From the NCBI RefSeq assembly GCF_000711725.1, contig NZ_JONP01000014.1, positions 62,001-126,000 on the forward strand: DNA of 64,000 nt, read 5' to 3'. Within the stretch, counting starts at the first letter, position 1. Each line of letters opens with the position of its first letter. Below, piece after piece: positions 27,885-36,834 of the stretch. The notes beneath the pieces are model-generated. The model searched no databases, was not told the origin of the DNA, and saw nothing but the letters and a program-made list of their open reading frames with translations. The stretch is from Roseomonas aerilata DSM 19363. GTDB lineage: Bacteria; Pseudomonadota; Alphaproteobacteria; Acetobacterales; Acetobacteraceae. The translations under genes and the position numbers were made by a program.

Positions 27885-28175
27885 TCAGCCCAGCAGCGCG
27901 TCGATCGCCGCCGCCATGGCGAGGTCCCGCTCGCTGAGGCCGCCCGCGTCGTGCGTGGTGAGGGTGATCTCCACCCGGTTCCAGACATTCGACCATTCGG
28001 GGTGGTGGTCGTGCTTCTCGGCGAGAAGCGCGACGCGGGCCATGAAGGCGAAGGCCTCGGAGAAATCCCGGAAGAGGAAGCGGCGGTGCAGCGCGTCGCG
28101 CCCCTCGGCCATGGACCACGCCGGCAGCAGGCCGGGCACGGCCTGGCGACGTGCGGAGGGAAGGGGTTCGACCAT
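27885..28175 (-). CDS. phhB: Pterin-4a-carbinolamine dehydratase
   Basis: Recycles the pterin cofactor for phenylalanine hydroxylase. The 96-residue protein shows the conserved catalytic stretch '[19 protein letters not shown]' followed by '[13 protein letters not shown]'. It converges with the RTX gene and lies about 27 kb from phhA, though the two are often adjacent in other bacteria. A shorter start (ATG 22 codons in) is possible. Confidence 0.93.
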   Translation of the reverse strand: MVEPLPSARRQAVPGLLPAWSMAEGRDALHRRFLFRDFSEAFAFMARVALLAEKHDHHPEWSNVWNRVEITLTTHDAGGLSERDLAMAAAIDALLG

Positions 28176-28223
28176 CGCGCTCTTCCTGCTTGACCTCGGC
28201 CCCTCTTATGGCCCCCTTCACCC

Positions 28224-28631
28224 ATGCCGAACACCGGGATGAAGTGGGGTGCCCCGCCCACAGCCGAGGATCTCGCCGCCCTGGCCGAGGCCGCCCTCGC
28301 CGCCATTCCCGAGGCCCTGCGCGAAGCCGTGCGCGGCACCGCCATCCTCGTGGAGGAACTGCCCGACGACGAGACGCTGGAGGCGCTCGGACTCGAGCAC
28401 CCCTGGGAGTTGACTGGCCTGTACCGCGGCACCCCGCTGACGGAGAAGTCCGTGCTCGACCCGCCCTCCGGCCCCGACCTGGTCCTGCTCTATCGCGAGC
28501 CGATCCTGGTGGAGTGGGTGGAGAGCGGCGAGGACCTGTTCCGCCTCGTCCGCAACGTGCTCATCCACGAGATCGCCCATCATTTCGGCTACTCCGAGGA
28601 AGGAATCGCCCGGCTGGAGGGGGAGGGGTAG
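28224..28631 (+). CDS. Small zincin-like metallopeptidase
   Basis: Protein of 135 residues with the gluzincin/metzincin-type motif 'HEIAHHFGYSEEGI' near its C-terminus, giving two histidine ligands and the catalytic glutamate. It fits the compact metallopeptidase family of COG3824. No signal peptide, so probably cytoplasmic. It diverges from phhB across 48 bp. Substrate unknown. Confidence 0.85.
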   Translation: MPNTGMKWGAPPTAEDLAALAEAALAAIPEALREAVRGTAILVEELPDDETLEALGLEHPWELTGLYRGTPLTEKSVLDPPSGPDLVLLYREPILVEWVESGEDLFRLVRNVLIHEIAHHFGYSEEGIARLEGEG

Positions 28632-28754
28632 CGGCCCCTTCTCTGGCGTCAGGCCCGCGCATCGCGGCAGGCAGTCCCCTTCGCATTCCCTCCTTCGGTA
28701 CTGAGCGGCCCCGACCGGGCTTGCGACCCGTCGTCACGGCTGGTAACGCGCGAT

Positions 28755-28769
28755 TGCAAGTAAGTCGCA
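28755..28769 (+). promoter_or_regulatory. Candidate Fur-type operator before the siderophore receptor
   Basis: The sequence TGCAAGTAAGTCGCA is a near-palindrome of the form TGCRA-N5-TYGCA, similar to Fur-box variants found in Gram-negative bacteria. It lies 28 bp before the ATG of a TonB siderophore receptor, where a repressor would block transcription. Assignment rests on this one site; Irr or RirA cannot be excluded. Confidence 0.45.
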
Positions 28770-28797
28770 TTACGCTTCGCCGGAGACAACGACCGCC

Positions 28798-30978
28798 ATG
28801 CCCCGCCGACCGAGGCCCGCCCCCACCCACCAGCCTTCCTCAACCTGGGCCGGGCGCGCCGCCCTTCTCCTGGCGGCAACCGCGCTGGGATCGGGGGCCG
28901 TGCCCTTCGCCCTCGCCCAGACCGCAGCGCCCGAGCCGTCGTCGGACGGCGTCGTCGCCGTGCCCACGGTGGACGTGCGCGCGGCGCCCGCCAGCACGAA
29001 CGGCTACCAGGCGACCCGCAGCCGCACGGCCACCCGCACCGACACGCCACTGCGCGACGTGCCGCAGAGCGTGAGTGTCGTGACCCAGGAGGCGATACGC
29101 GACCTCTCGTTGCAGAACCTGCAGGACGCGCTCCGCTTCGTGCCGGGCGCCGGCTTCGCCCAGGGCGAGGGCAACCGCGACACGCCCGTGCTGCGCGGAT
29201 ATTCCAGCACCGCCAACCTCTTTGTGGACGGGCTGCGCGACGACGTCGAGTACTACCGCGACCTCTACAACATCGACCGTGTCGAGGTGCTCCTCGGGCC
29301 GAGCGCCATGATCTTCGGCCGCGGCGGCGGCGGCGGCGTGGTGAACCGCGTGACCAAGCAGCCGGACTGGGAGACGATCCGCGAGGTCCGCCTCCAGACC
29401 GGCTCCTACAACAACTACCGCGGCACGATCGACCTCGGGCAGGCCATTAACGAGAGCGTCGCCTTCCGCATCCTCGGCATGTACGAGGACACGGACACCT
29501 ACCGCGACGGCGTCAGCATCCGCCGCTACGGCATCAACCCCAACGTCGCCTTCCGCATCGGTGACAGCACCACGCTGCGCATCAGCTACGAGAACTTCCG
29601 CGACGAGCGGAACACTGACCGCGGCATTCCCTCCTTCAACGGAAAGCCCGTGAGGCTTGGCGTCTCCACCTTCGTGGGCGACCCCAACCTCAGCGTGAAC
29701 CACGTCAACCTGAACGCGGTGAACGTCACGGGCGAGCACCGCTTCGACAACGGCGTGGTCCTGCGCAACCTCTTCCGCTACGCCACCTACGACAAGTTCT
29801 ACCAGAACGTCTTCTCCGGCGCCGTGAACGCCGCGGGCACGGCGGTGCAACTCGCGGCCTACAACAACGCCACTCAGCGCGACAACATCATCAACCAGAC
29901 GGACGTCCAGTTCGCGCTCGACACCGGACCGATCCGGCACACCTTCCTCGCCGGCTTCGAGTACCAGCGCCAGGTGTCCGACAACTTCCGCAACACCGGC
30001 TACTTCACGGCCGTCGGCCCGAATGCTACGGCCTTCACGACGCCGCTGAGTGCGACGCGCGTCAGCACGCCCGTCCAGTTCCGGCAGAGCGCGACCGACG
30101 CGAATAACCACGGCGTGGCGACCTCGGCGGCCGTCTATGTGCAGGATCAGATCCAACTCCTGCCGCAGGTCCAGCTCATCGCCGGGCTGCGCTACGAGAA
30201 CTTCGACGTCGACTTCACCAATAATCGCACCGGCGCCCAGTTCAACGCTACCGACAACAAGGTCTCGCCGCGCATCGGTCTGGTGTACAAGCCGATCGAG
30301 CCGGTCTCGCTCTATGCCAGCTACAGCACCTCCTACCTGCCGCGCGCGGGTGAGCAGCTGGCCTCGCTGAGCCTGACCAATGCCAACCTCCGGCCGGAAT
30401 CCTTCACGAACTACGAGATCGGCGCCAAATGGGACCTCGCGCAGAGTGTCAGCCTCAACGCTGCCCTTTTCCGGCTTGAGCGTAATAATGTCGCCGTAAC
30501 TGACCCAAACGACATCAGCCGCCTTATTCTCGTGGATGGGACACGGGCACAGGGCTTGGAGATCGGCGCCCGCGGCCGCGTGACCAACGCCTGGAGCGTC
30601 ATCGGAGGCTATGCCTATACGGAAGGGGAGATCAGCAGCGACCAGTCCGCGACCATCCGCAAGGGCAACAGCGTGCCCTACCTGGCCCGTCACACCGCCT
30701 CCCTCTGGAATCGCTACGACTTCACGGAGAACTGGGGCGCAGGGCTCGGCGTGATCGCGCAGTCCGCCTATTTCGCGGCCACCGACAACGCGGTCCGCAT
30801 CCCCGGCTTCGCGCGGGTGGATGCCGCTGTCTTCTGGAAGATTAACGAGCGCTGGGGCGCCCAGGTGAACGCGGAGAACCTGCTGGGCACCCGCTACTAC
30901 CCGGTTGCCCACAGCAACAACAACATCACGCCGGGCGCGCCCTTCAGCGTCCGGGCAGCGCTGACCGCCCGGTTCTAG
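28798..30978 (+). CDS. TonB-dependent siderophore receptor
   Basis: Outer-membrane receptor of 726 residues. A signal peptide ends near 'FALAQTAAP'. The plug domain follows ('DVPQSVSVVTQEAIRDLSLQ', 'YNIDRVEVLLGPSAMIFGRG'), then a 22-strand barrel ending in 'ALTARF' with the terminal phenylalanine needed for assembly. 'PRIGLVYKPIEPVSLYASYS' and 'LRPESFTNYEIGAKWDL' are siderophore-receptor landmarks, nearest to the catecholate (Fiu-like) type. No siderophore synthesis genes are adjacent, so it probably takes up a foreign chelator. Confidence 0.92.
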   Translation: MPRRPRPAPTHQPSSTWAGRAALLLAATALGSGAVPFALAQTAAPEPSSDGVVAVPTVDVRAAPASTNGYQATRSRTATRTDTPLRDVPQSVSVVTQEAIRDLSLQNLQDALRFVPGAGFAQGEGNRDTPVLRGYSSTANLFVDGLRDDVEYYRDLYNIDRVEVLLGPSAMIFGRGGGGGVVNRVTKQPDWETIREVRLQTGSYNNYRGTIDLGQAINESVAFRILGMYEDTDTYRDGVSIRRYGINPNVAFRIGDSTTLRISYENFRDERNTDRGIPSFNGKPVRLGVSTFVGDPNLSVNHVNLNAVNVTGEHRFDNGVVLRNLFRYATYDKFYQNVFSGAVNAAGTAVQLAAYNNATQRDNIINQTDVQFALDTGPIRHTFLAGFEYQRQVSDNFRNTGYFTAVGPNATAFTTPLSATRVSTPVQFRQSATDANNHGVATSAAVYVQDQIQLLPQVQLIAGLRYENFDVDFTNNRTGAQFNATDNKVSPRIGLVYKPIEPVSLYASYSTSYLPRAGEQLASLSLTNANLRPESFTNYEIGAKWDLAQSVSLNAALFRLERNNVAVTDPNDISRLILVDGTRAQGLEIGARGRVTNAWSVIGGYAYTEGEISSDQSATIRKGNSVPYLARHTASLWNRYDFTENWGAGLGVIAQSAYFAATDNAVRIPGFARVDAAVFWKINERWGAQVNAENLLGTRYYPVAHSNNNITPGAPFSVRAALTARF

Positions 30979-31076
30979 GGGCTGCACGCCGCGGGCGGGG
31001 AGGGGGCGGCCTTGTCCCGGCCTCCCTCAACCCGCCCGGCGGCGAGGCGTTGGGCACGGGAGGAGAACCCGCCCCC

Positions 31077-31850
31077 ATGCCGCAACCGTCCCAGCGATGG
31101 CCGAACACGCTATGGATCGTCCGCCACGGCGAGAGCGCGGGCAACGTCGCGCGCGACGAGGCACACCGCTCCGGCGCCGCGCGGATCGCGGTGGCCGGGC
31201 GGGACGTGGACGTGCCGCTCAGCCCGCTGGGGGAGGAGCAGTCGCGCTCCCTCGGCCGCTGGTTCGGCCGGATGGCGGAGGATGAGCGGCCCGAGGTGGT
31301 GCTCTGCTCCCCCTACCGGCGGGCACGGCAGACGGCGGCGCTGATCCACGACGCTGGCGGCCTGCCCGTGGCGCCCGAAGACTTCGTCATCGACGAGCGC
31401 CTGCGGGAGAAGGAGTTCGGCGTGCTGGACGGGCTGACCACCCGCGGCATCCGCGACGTGTATCCGGATCAGGCGGAGTTCCGCCGGCTGCTTGGCAAGT
31501 TCTACCACCGTCCGCCGGGAGGCGAATCCTGGTGCGACGTGATCCTGCGCCTGCGCTCGGCTCTGGACACCATCAGCCTGCATCATGCCGGACAGCGGGT
31601 GATCGTGGTGGGCCACCAGGTGGTCGTGCTCTGCATGCGCTACCTGCTCGAGAACATGACGGAGGAGGCGATCCTCGCCGTGGATCGCGAGGGCGACGTG
31701 CCGAATTGCGGGATCACCGAGTACCGTTTCGATGCCGGCACCGGCTCCAGGGGGGCGCTGCGGCTGGCCCGCTACAACTTCGTGGCGCCGCTGGAGCGCG
31801 AGGGCACGCCGGTAACTGCCGAGCCCGACGCGAAGGAGGTCGCCCCTTGA
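31077..31850 (+). CDS. Histidine phosphatase family protein
   Basis: Phosphoglycerate-mutase-like phosphatase of 257 residues. The catalytic histidine is in 'WIVRHGESAGN'; 'CSPYRRARQTA' and 'VVGHQVVVLCMRYL' supply the remaining pocket residues, with Glu in 'EKEFGVLDG'. The ATG at 31077 follows GGAGGAG by eleven bases. It is followed by nnrD after 28 bp, so the pair may be co-transcribed. Substrate unknown; it could act on small phosphorylated metabolites. Confidence 0.85.
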   Translation: MPQPSQRWPNTLWIVRHGESAGNVARDEAHRSGAARIAVAGRDVDVPLSPLGEEQSRSLGRWFGRMAEDERPEVVLCSPYRRARQTAALIHDAGGLPVAPEDFVIDERLREKEFGVLDGLTTRGIRDVYPDQAEFRRLLGKFYHRPPGGESWCDVILRLRSALDTISLHHAGQRVIVVGHQVVVLCMRYLLENMTEEAILAVDREGDVPNCGITEYRFDAGTGSRGALRLARYNFVAPLEREGTPVTAEPDAKEVAP

Positions 31851-31878
31851 GGATCGTCCCGGCCATGAGACCTCCCGC

Positions 31879-32766
31879 ATGACCGCGATTGATCCCTCCT
31901 GGTTGCGCGCCCATCCGCTGCCCATCCCGGCCGCCGACGACGACAAGTCCCAGCGCGGCACCGTGCAGGTGGTCGGCGGCTGTTCCGAGGTGCCCGGCGC
32001 GGTCCTTCTTGCCGGAGAGGCCGCGCTCCGCGCCGGCGCCGGCAAGCTGCGCCTTGCCACCGTCCGCTCCGCCGCCTTCCACCTCGCGCTGGCGGTGCCG
32101 GAGGCCCTGGTCGTCGCCCTCGACGAGACGGAGGAAGGGCTTATCGCCCCCGGCGCCGCCCGGGCGCTGCTGTCCCGGTTGAACCGCTGCACCGCGTTGC
32201 TTCTTGGGCCGGGCATGATGGGCGCAGGAGCGGAGGCACTGGTCGGCGCGCTGCTCGGCGGCCTGGAGCCCGGTGTGGGCATCGTGCTGGACGCCGGTGC
32301 GCTGAACGAACTCGCATCGCACCCTGAGCCGCTCCGGCGCCATGCGGGCCGGACGGTCGTCACCCCTCATGCCGGCGAGATGGCGAGCATCCTGGGCATC
32401 CCGAAGGAGGAGGTTTCGGCCGATCCGCTGGCGGCCGCCCGTCGCGCGGCGGAAGCACTCGGCGCCGTGGTCGCGATGAAGGGCTCGCATACCTGGGTGG
32501 TCGCGCCTGACGGGCAGGCCCTGTCCTGCGACCACGGCATGGTCGGCCTCGCCACTTCCGGCTCGGGGGACACGCTGGCCGGGATCGTGGCAGGCCTGCT
32601 CGCTCGCGGCACCGATCCGGTGCAGGCGACCGCCTGGGCGGTCTGGATGCATGCGGAGGCCGGTCATCGCCTTGCGCGACGGAGGGGTCCTCTCGGCTTT
32701 CTCGCCCGCGAGCTGCTGGCGGAGGTGCCGGCAATCATGGCGGACCTCTCCGCCAGGGCGGGATGA
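31879..32766 (+). CDS. nnrD: ADP-dependent NAD(P)H-hydrate dehydratase
   Basis: Repairs hydrated NAD(P)H using ADP. The 295-residue ribokinase-like protein has 'GGCSEVPGAVLLAGEAALRA', 'VVTPHAGEMASILG' and the phosphate loop 'LATSGSGDTLAGIVAGLLAR'. The epimerase domain (NnrE), often fused to it, is absent, so the epimerase should be encoded elsewhere. It converges on the LysE gene. Confidence 0.92.
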   Translation: MTAIDPSWLRAHPLPIPAADDDKSQRGTVQVVGGCSEVPGAVLLAGEAALRAGAGKLRLATVRSAAFHLALAVPEALVVALDETEEGLIAPGAARALLSRLNRCTALLLGPGMMGAGAEALVGALLGGLEPGVGIVLDAGALNELASHPEPLRRHAGRTVVTPHAGEMASILGIPKEEVSADPLAAARRAAEALGAVVAMKGSHTWVVAPDGQALSCDHGMVGLATSGSGDTLAGIVAGLLARGTDPVQATAWAVWMHAEAGHRLARRRGPLGFLARELLAEVPAIMADLSARAG

Positions 32767-32770
32767 CCGA

Positions 32771-33385
32771 TCAGCGGGTTGCCACGGCCACCGCGGCGCC
32801 CGCCATCACCGCCCCCGTCCCGCGGTTCAGCGCCCGCACTGACCGGGGCGAGGTGAAGAGCCGCCGCGCGCGGGAGGCCGCAAGCGCGTAGGCGGCGAGT
32901 ACGCTGGACAGGATCACGATGCTCAGCCCGGCGATCTCCAGGAACCCGGCGAGGCTGAGCGTCTCCAGATGCACCACCGTCGGCAGCAGGGCAAAGAAGA
33001 AGGCGATCACCTTGGGGTTCCCGAGCGTGACCGAAAGCCCTGCGAGGTAGAGGCGCGGCCCCGTCTCGGGCCGGCCCGGCCGCTCCAGCCCGCCGGCTGA
33101 AGCGGGCGCCGTCCAGAGCCGGAAGGCCAGGAAAAGCAGATAGGCCGCGCCCGCGTACTTGATGACCAGGAACAGCGCCGCAAAACTTTGGGCGAGTACC
33201 GTAAGTCCGGCCGTCGCGATGCAGAGCCAGGCGAGGTCACCGGTCACGAAGCCCGCGATGAACCAGGGCACGCCCGCCGTTCCGCGTGCCAGCACGCGTG
33301 CAACAAGCGCCGCGATTCCGGGGCCGGGTGAGGCAGTGGCCATGAGGTAGGTGGCGGCAAAGACGAGCAGGCCGGAGAGGGACAT
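32771..33385 (-). CDS. LysE family amino acid exporter
   Basis: Inner-membrane exporter of 204 residues with about six helices. RhtB/LysE landmarks are 'ATASPGPGIAALVARVLARG' at the first loop and 'LGNPKVIAFFFALLP' in the middle. The start at 33385 has AGGAT upstream and removes a non-hydrophobic extension. Exported substrate (homoserine, threonine, lysine or other) is unknown; no paired ArgP-type regulator is adjacent. Confidence 0.88.
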   Translation of the reverse strand: MSLSGLLVFAATYLMATASPGPGIAALVARVLARGTAGVPWFIAGFVTGDLAWLCIATAGLTVLAQSFAALFLVIKYAGAAYLLFLAFRLWTAPASAGGLERPGRPETGPRLYLAGLSVTLGNPKVIAFFFALLPTVVHLETLSLAGFLEIAGLSIVILSSVLAAYALAASRARRLFTSPRSVRALNRGTGAVMAGAAVAVATR

Positions 33386-33519
33386 GCGGTGGTATCCTGG
33401 CAGTGCCATACTTTCCGCCCAGACGCCGCTTTCGTGAAGGGCGCCTTCTCTGCCGGTGCCGGAAGGCGCTGCCCTTGTTGGCGAGGCACCCGCCACAGCG
33501 TGCAAGGCTGGTCCCGGTA

Positions 33520-34134
33520 TCAATCAGCCAGCGCCCGCTCTACCTCCCGCCGGAGCGCCGGGATCACCTCCGCGTCGAACCACGGGTTGCGCTTCGCCCA
33601 GACGAGGGTGCGCCAGGAGGGGTGGGGCAGGGGGAAGTGCGCGGGCAGCGCCTCCGCGTAGCGCGCCACCCGCTGGGACAAGGGCACCTTTGTGCCGAGC
33701 ACGAAGCGCACGGCATAGGACCCGACCAGCAGCCGCAATCGCAGGTCGGTGAAGCGCGGCAGGACGCGCGGGTGCCAGAGCGGCGCGCATTCCGGCCTGG
33801 GCGGGCAGTCGCCGCCGCGCGGCAGGCGGCCGGGGTAGCAGAGCCCCATCGGCAGGATGGCCAGCTTCGTCGGGTCGTAGAAGATGTCCCGGCCCAGCCC
33901 CAGCCAGTCGCGCAGGCGCTCCCCCGAGGCGTCCTCGAAGGGGATGCCGGAGAGATGTGCCTTGGTTCCGGGCGCCTGGCTGGTGATGAGGATGCGCGCT
34001 CGCGCGTGAAGCTGGTGGATCGGGCGCGGGCCGAGCGGAAGATGGGGCGCGCAGAGGGTGCAGGCGCTGGCCGCCGTGGCCGCCTCCTCCATCGTCGCAC
34101 CAGGAGCCAGGCCGGGATCGCGCGCGGGGATCAC
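33520..34134 (-). CDS. Uracil-DNA glycosylase family protein
   Basis: UDG-superfamily protein of 204 residues. Landmarks are 'ILITSQAPGTKAHLSGIPFED' near the N-terminus (slightly unlike the usual GQAPG) and 'LPHPSWRTLVW' near the C-terminus. A CxxC ('CTLC') and later cysteines ('GLCYPG', 'GGDCPPRPEC') could hold an iron-sulfur cluster, as in family 4/5. The GTG at 34134 overlaps the sirtuin stop; an ATG at 34092 is the alternative. Glycosylase activity is inferred from family. Confidence 0.78.
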   Translation of the reverse strand: MIPARDPGLAPGATMEEAATAASACTLCAPHLPLGPRPIHQLHARARILITSQAPGTKAHLSGIPFEDASGERLRDWLGLGRDIFYDPTKLAILPMGLCYPGRLPRGGDCPPRPECAPLWHPRVLPRFTDLRLRLLVGSYAVRFVLGTKVPLSQRVARYAEALPAHFPLPHPSWRTLVWAKRNPWFDAEVIPALRREVERALAD

Positions 34135-34841
34135 CCCCACTTGGCCAATACCTCCTGCACGAAGGCGGGAACGAGTTGCGTGGCGGGCCCGTGCCGGGCC
34201 TCGTCGAAGAGGTGGCTGCCCTCGCTCGGCTCGAGGTTCAGCTCCAGCGTATCGGCGCGGTGGCGGACCTCCCGCACGAAGCCCGCGGCGGGATAGACGG
34301 CGCCGCTGGTGCCGATGGAGACGAAGAGGTCGCAGGCATCGAGCGCGGCCTCGATCCGCTCCATCTCCAGCGGCATCTCGCCGAACCAGACGACATGGGG
34401 GCGCAGGCCGCCGGCCTCGCCGCAGGCGGGGCAGGGAGTCTCGGGGAGGAGGTCGCCCTCCCACGGACCGACCGTGCCGCAGCGCAGGCAGCGGGCCTTC
34501 GCCAACTCCCCGTGCATATGGATCAGCCGGCGGGAGCCCGCGCGGTCATGCAGGTTGTCCACGTTCTGAGTCACCAGCAGCAACTCGCCCGGCCAGCGCC
34601 AATCCAGTTCGGCCAAGGCTTCGTGCGCGGCGTTCGGGCGGATTTCGGGGTCGCGCAGGGCGGCGCGGCGGGCGTTGTAGAAGCCCTGCACCAGGGCGGG
34701 GTTACGGGCGAAAGCCTCGGGCGTCGCCACGTCCTCGATCCGGTAGCGGGCCCAGATGCCGTCGGCGTCGCGGAAGGTGTGCAGGCCTGATTCGCGGGAG
34801 ATCCCGGCGCCGGTCAGGATGACGATCTTGGGGGCTGGCAT
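34131..34841 (-). CDS. cobB: NAD-dependent deacylase (sirtuin)
   Basis: Sir2-family deacylase of 236 residues. It shows 'LTGAGISRESGLHTFRD' (NAD loop), 'TQNVDNLHDRAG', the catalytic histidine in 'LIHMHGELA', and two CxxC zinc pairs ('CLRCG', 'CPACG'). The Tyr-x-x-Arg pair in 'FYNARRAAL' matches sirtuins that also remove succinyl and malonyl groups. It overlaps the following UDG-family gene (TGA/GTG), so the two are translated together. Confidence 0.93.
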   Translation of the reverse strand: MPAPKIVILTGAGISRESGLHTFRDADGIWARYRIEDVATPEAFARNPALVQGFYNARRAALRDPEIRPNAAHEALAELDWRWPGELLLVTQNVDNLHDRAGSRRLIHMHGELAKARCLRCGTVGPWEGDLLPETPCPACGEAGGLRPHVVWFGEMPLEMERIEAALDACDLFVSIGTSGAVYPAAGFVREVRHRADTLELNLEPSEGSHLFDEARHGPATQLVPAFVQEVLAKWG

Positions 34842-34871
34842 GCTCCCCCACAGATCGTCATCCCCGTCCGG

Positions 34872-35408
34872 TCAGGCAAGCTCGTACTCGACTTCCGGCA
34901 CATAGACGGGGCTCTCCTTCCCCAGGCGGGAGGAGAAGAGGGTAAAGTGCTCCATCGTCTCCGGCGGCGCGCGGAACAGGTTATGGGCCTGCACCCAGGC
35001 GACGAGCTTGTCAGGCGGGGCCCGGTCGGTGCGGGCCAGCGTCACATGGGGCGCGAAGCGCCGCCGCTCCGGCTCCAGCCCCACACGCTGCAGGGCGGTC
35101 TCGATCTTCGCCTGCAGGTGCGTCAGCCCGTCGTTCTTCTCCACCCCGATCCAGAGCGCCCCGATCTTCCCGGCCTTTTCAAAGGTACCGACGCCGCGGA
35201 GCGACAGGTCGAAGGGCTTGCACCGGATGGCCGAGAGTGCCTCGTCCACCTCGTCCGCGCGCCAGTTCTCGACCTCGCCAATGAAGCGCAGTGTCAGGTG
35301 GTAGTTTTCGGGGGGCACCCAGCGGGCGCCCTGGATACCGCCCGCGAGCATCGAGAGCTGCGTGCGCAGCGACTCCGGCAGGGCGAGCGCGACGAAGAGA
35401 CGAACCAT
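34872..35408 (-). CDS. thpR: RNA 2',3'-cyclic phosphodiesterase
   Basis: 2H phosphoesterase of 178 residues. The two HxT motifs that give the superfamily its name are 'YHLTLRFIGE' and 'PHVTLARTD'. It opens cyclic phosphate ends of RNA. It ends a run of minus-strand genes from tesA; spacing to tesA is six bases, suggesting joint transcription. Confidence 0.92.
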   Translation of the reverse strand: MVRLFVALALPESLRTQLSMLAGGIQGARWVPPENYHLTLRFIGEVENWRADEVDEALSAIRCKPFDLSLRGVGTFEKAGKIGALWIGVEKNDGLTHLQAKIETALQRVGLEPERRRFAPHVTLARTDRAPPDKLVAWVQAHNLFRAPPETMEHFTLFSSRLGKESPVYVPEVEYELA

Positions 35409-35414
35409 GGCAGC

Positions 35415-36074
35415 TCAGGCGGGCCTCACCTTCTCGAGGAGCGTCTCGACCGCCGGGAGCAACCGGCGGACCATTTCATCAACGCCCCGGGGGTTAGGGT
35501 GGATGCCGTCAGGCTGGTTCAGCGCGGAATCGCCGGCCACGCCCTCGAGCAGGAAGGGATAGAACACGGCCTCCGGGTGCTCCCTGGCCAGCGCTTCGTA
35601 CACGCCCGCGAACTCCCGGCCGTAATCGGCACCGAGGTTCGGCGGCGCGTACATGCCGGCCAGCATGGTAGGGATGCCGCGGGCCTTCAGCGTGTCGAGG
35701 ATGGCCGCGAGGTTCGCCCGGCTCGTCCGCGGCTCGATCGCTCGCAGCCCGTCATTGCCGCCCAATGCGACGATTACGGCATCCGGCTTCTCCGCGAGCG
35801 ACCAATCCAGCCGGGCGCGGCCGCCTGCCGTCGTGTCGCCGGACACCCCGGCATCGATCACCGTGACCGGCCGCCCCTTGCCGCGCAGCGCCGCCTCCAG
35901 CCGGGCTGGCAGCCCTTCCCCCCGGGAGAGGCCATAGGCGGCGGTGATGCTGTCGCCGAGCATGAGGAGGCGCAGCGGGCGCGGCTCCTGGGCAAGGGTC
36001 TTTCCGGTCAGACACAGAACGAAACCTCCGGCGCCCCTAGTGATGAGCCCCCGGCGCCCCAACTTCGCGTCCAT
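35415..36074 (-). CDS. tesA: SGNH/GDSL esterase (TesA-like)
   Basis: Periplasmic arylesterase/thioesterase of 219 residues. The SGNH blocks are visible: 'LMLGDSITAAYGL' (Ser), 'GGNDGL' (Gly, Asn) and 'PDGIHPNPRG' (Asp, His). The N-terminus has a hydrophobic export-like segment ('GAGGFVLCLTGKTLA'). It diverges from ybbA-ybbP as in Escherichia coli, where tesA and ybbA also face each other, so the association is old. Confidence 0.9.
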   Translation of the reverse strand: MDAKLGRRGLITRGAGGFVLCLTGKTLAQEPRPLRLLMLGDSITAAYGLSRGEGLPARLEAALRGKGRPVTVIDAGVSGDTTAGGRARLDWSLAEKPDAVIVALGGNDGLRAIEPRTSRANLAAILDTLKARGIPTMLAGMYAPPNLGADYGREFAGVYEALAREHPEAVFYPFLLEGVAGDSALNQPDGIHPNPRGVDEMVRRLLPAVETLLEKVRPA

Positions 36075-36129
36075 GCCGGATTCCCTGACCCAGAGCTCGA
36101 CCGCCCCGAAGGGGGCTGCCACAGAGGCA

Positions 36130-36830
<701 letters not shown>

Positions 36831-36834
<4 letters not shown>

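Noticed and set aside
28840-30987. A long open frame antisense to the TonB receptor
   Set aside because: Shadow of a well-supported receptor; no ribosome site or known motif.
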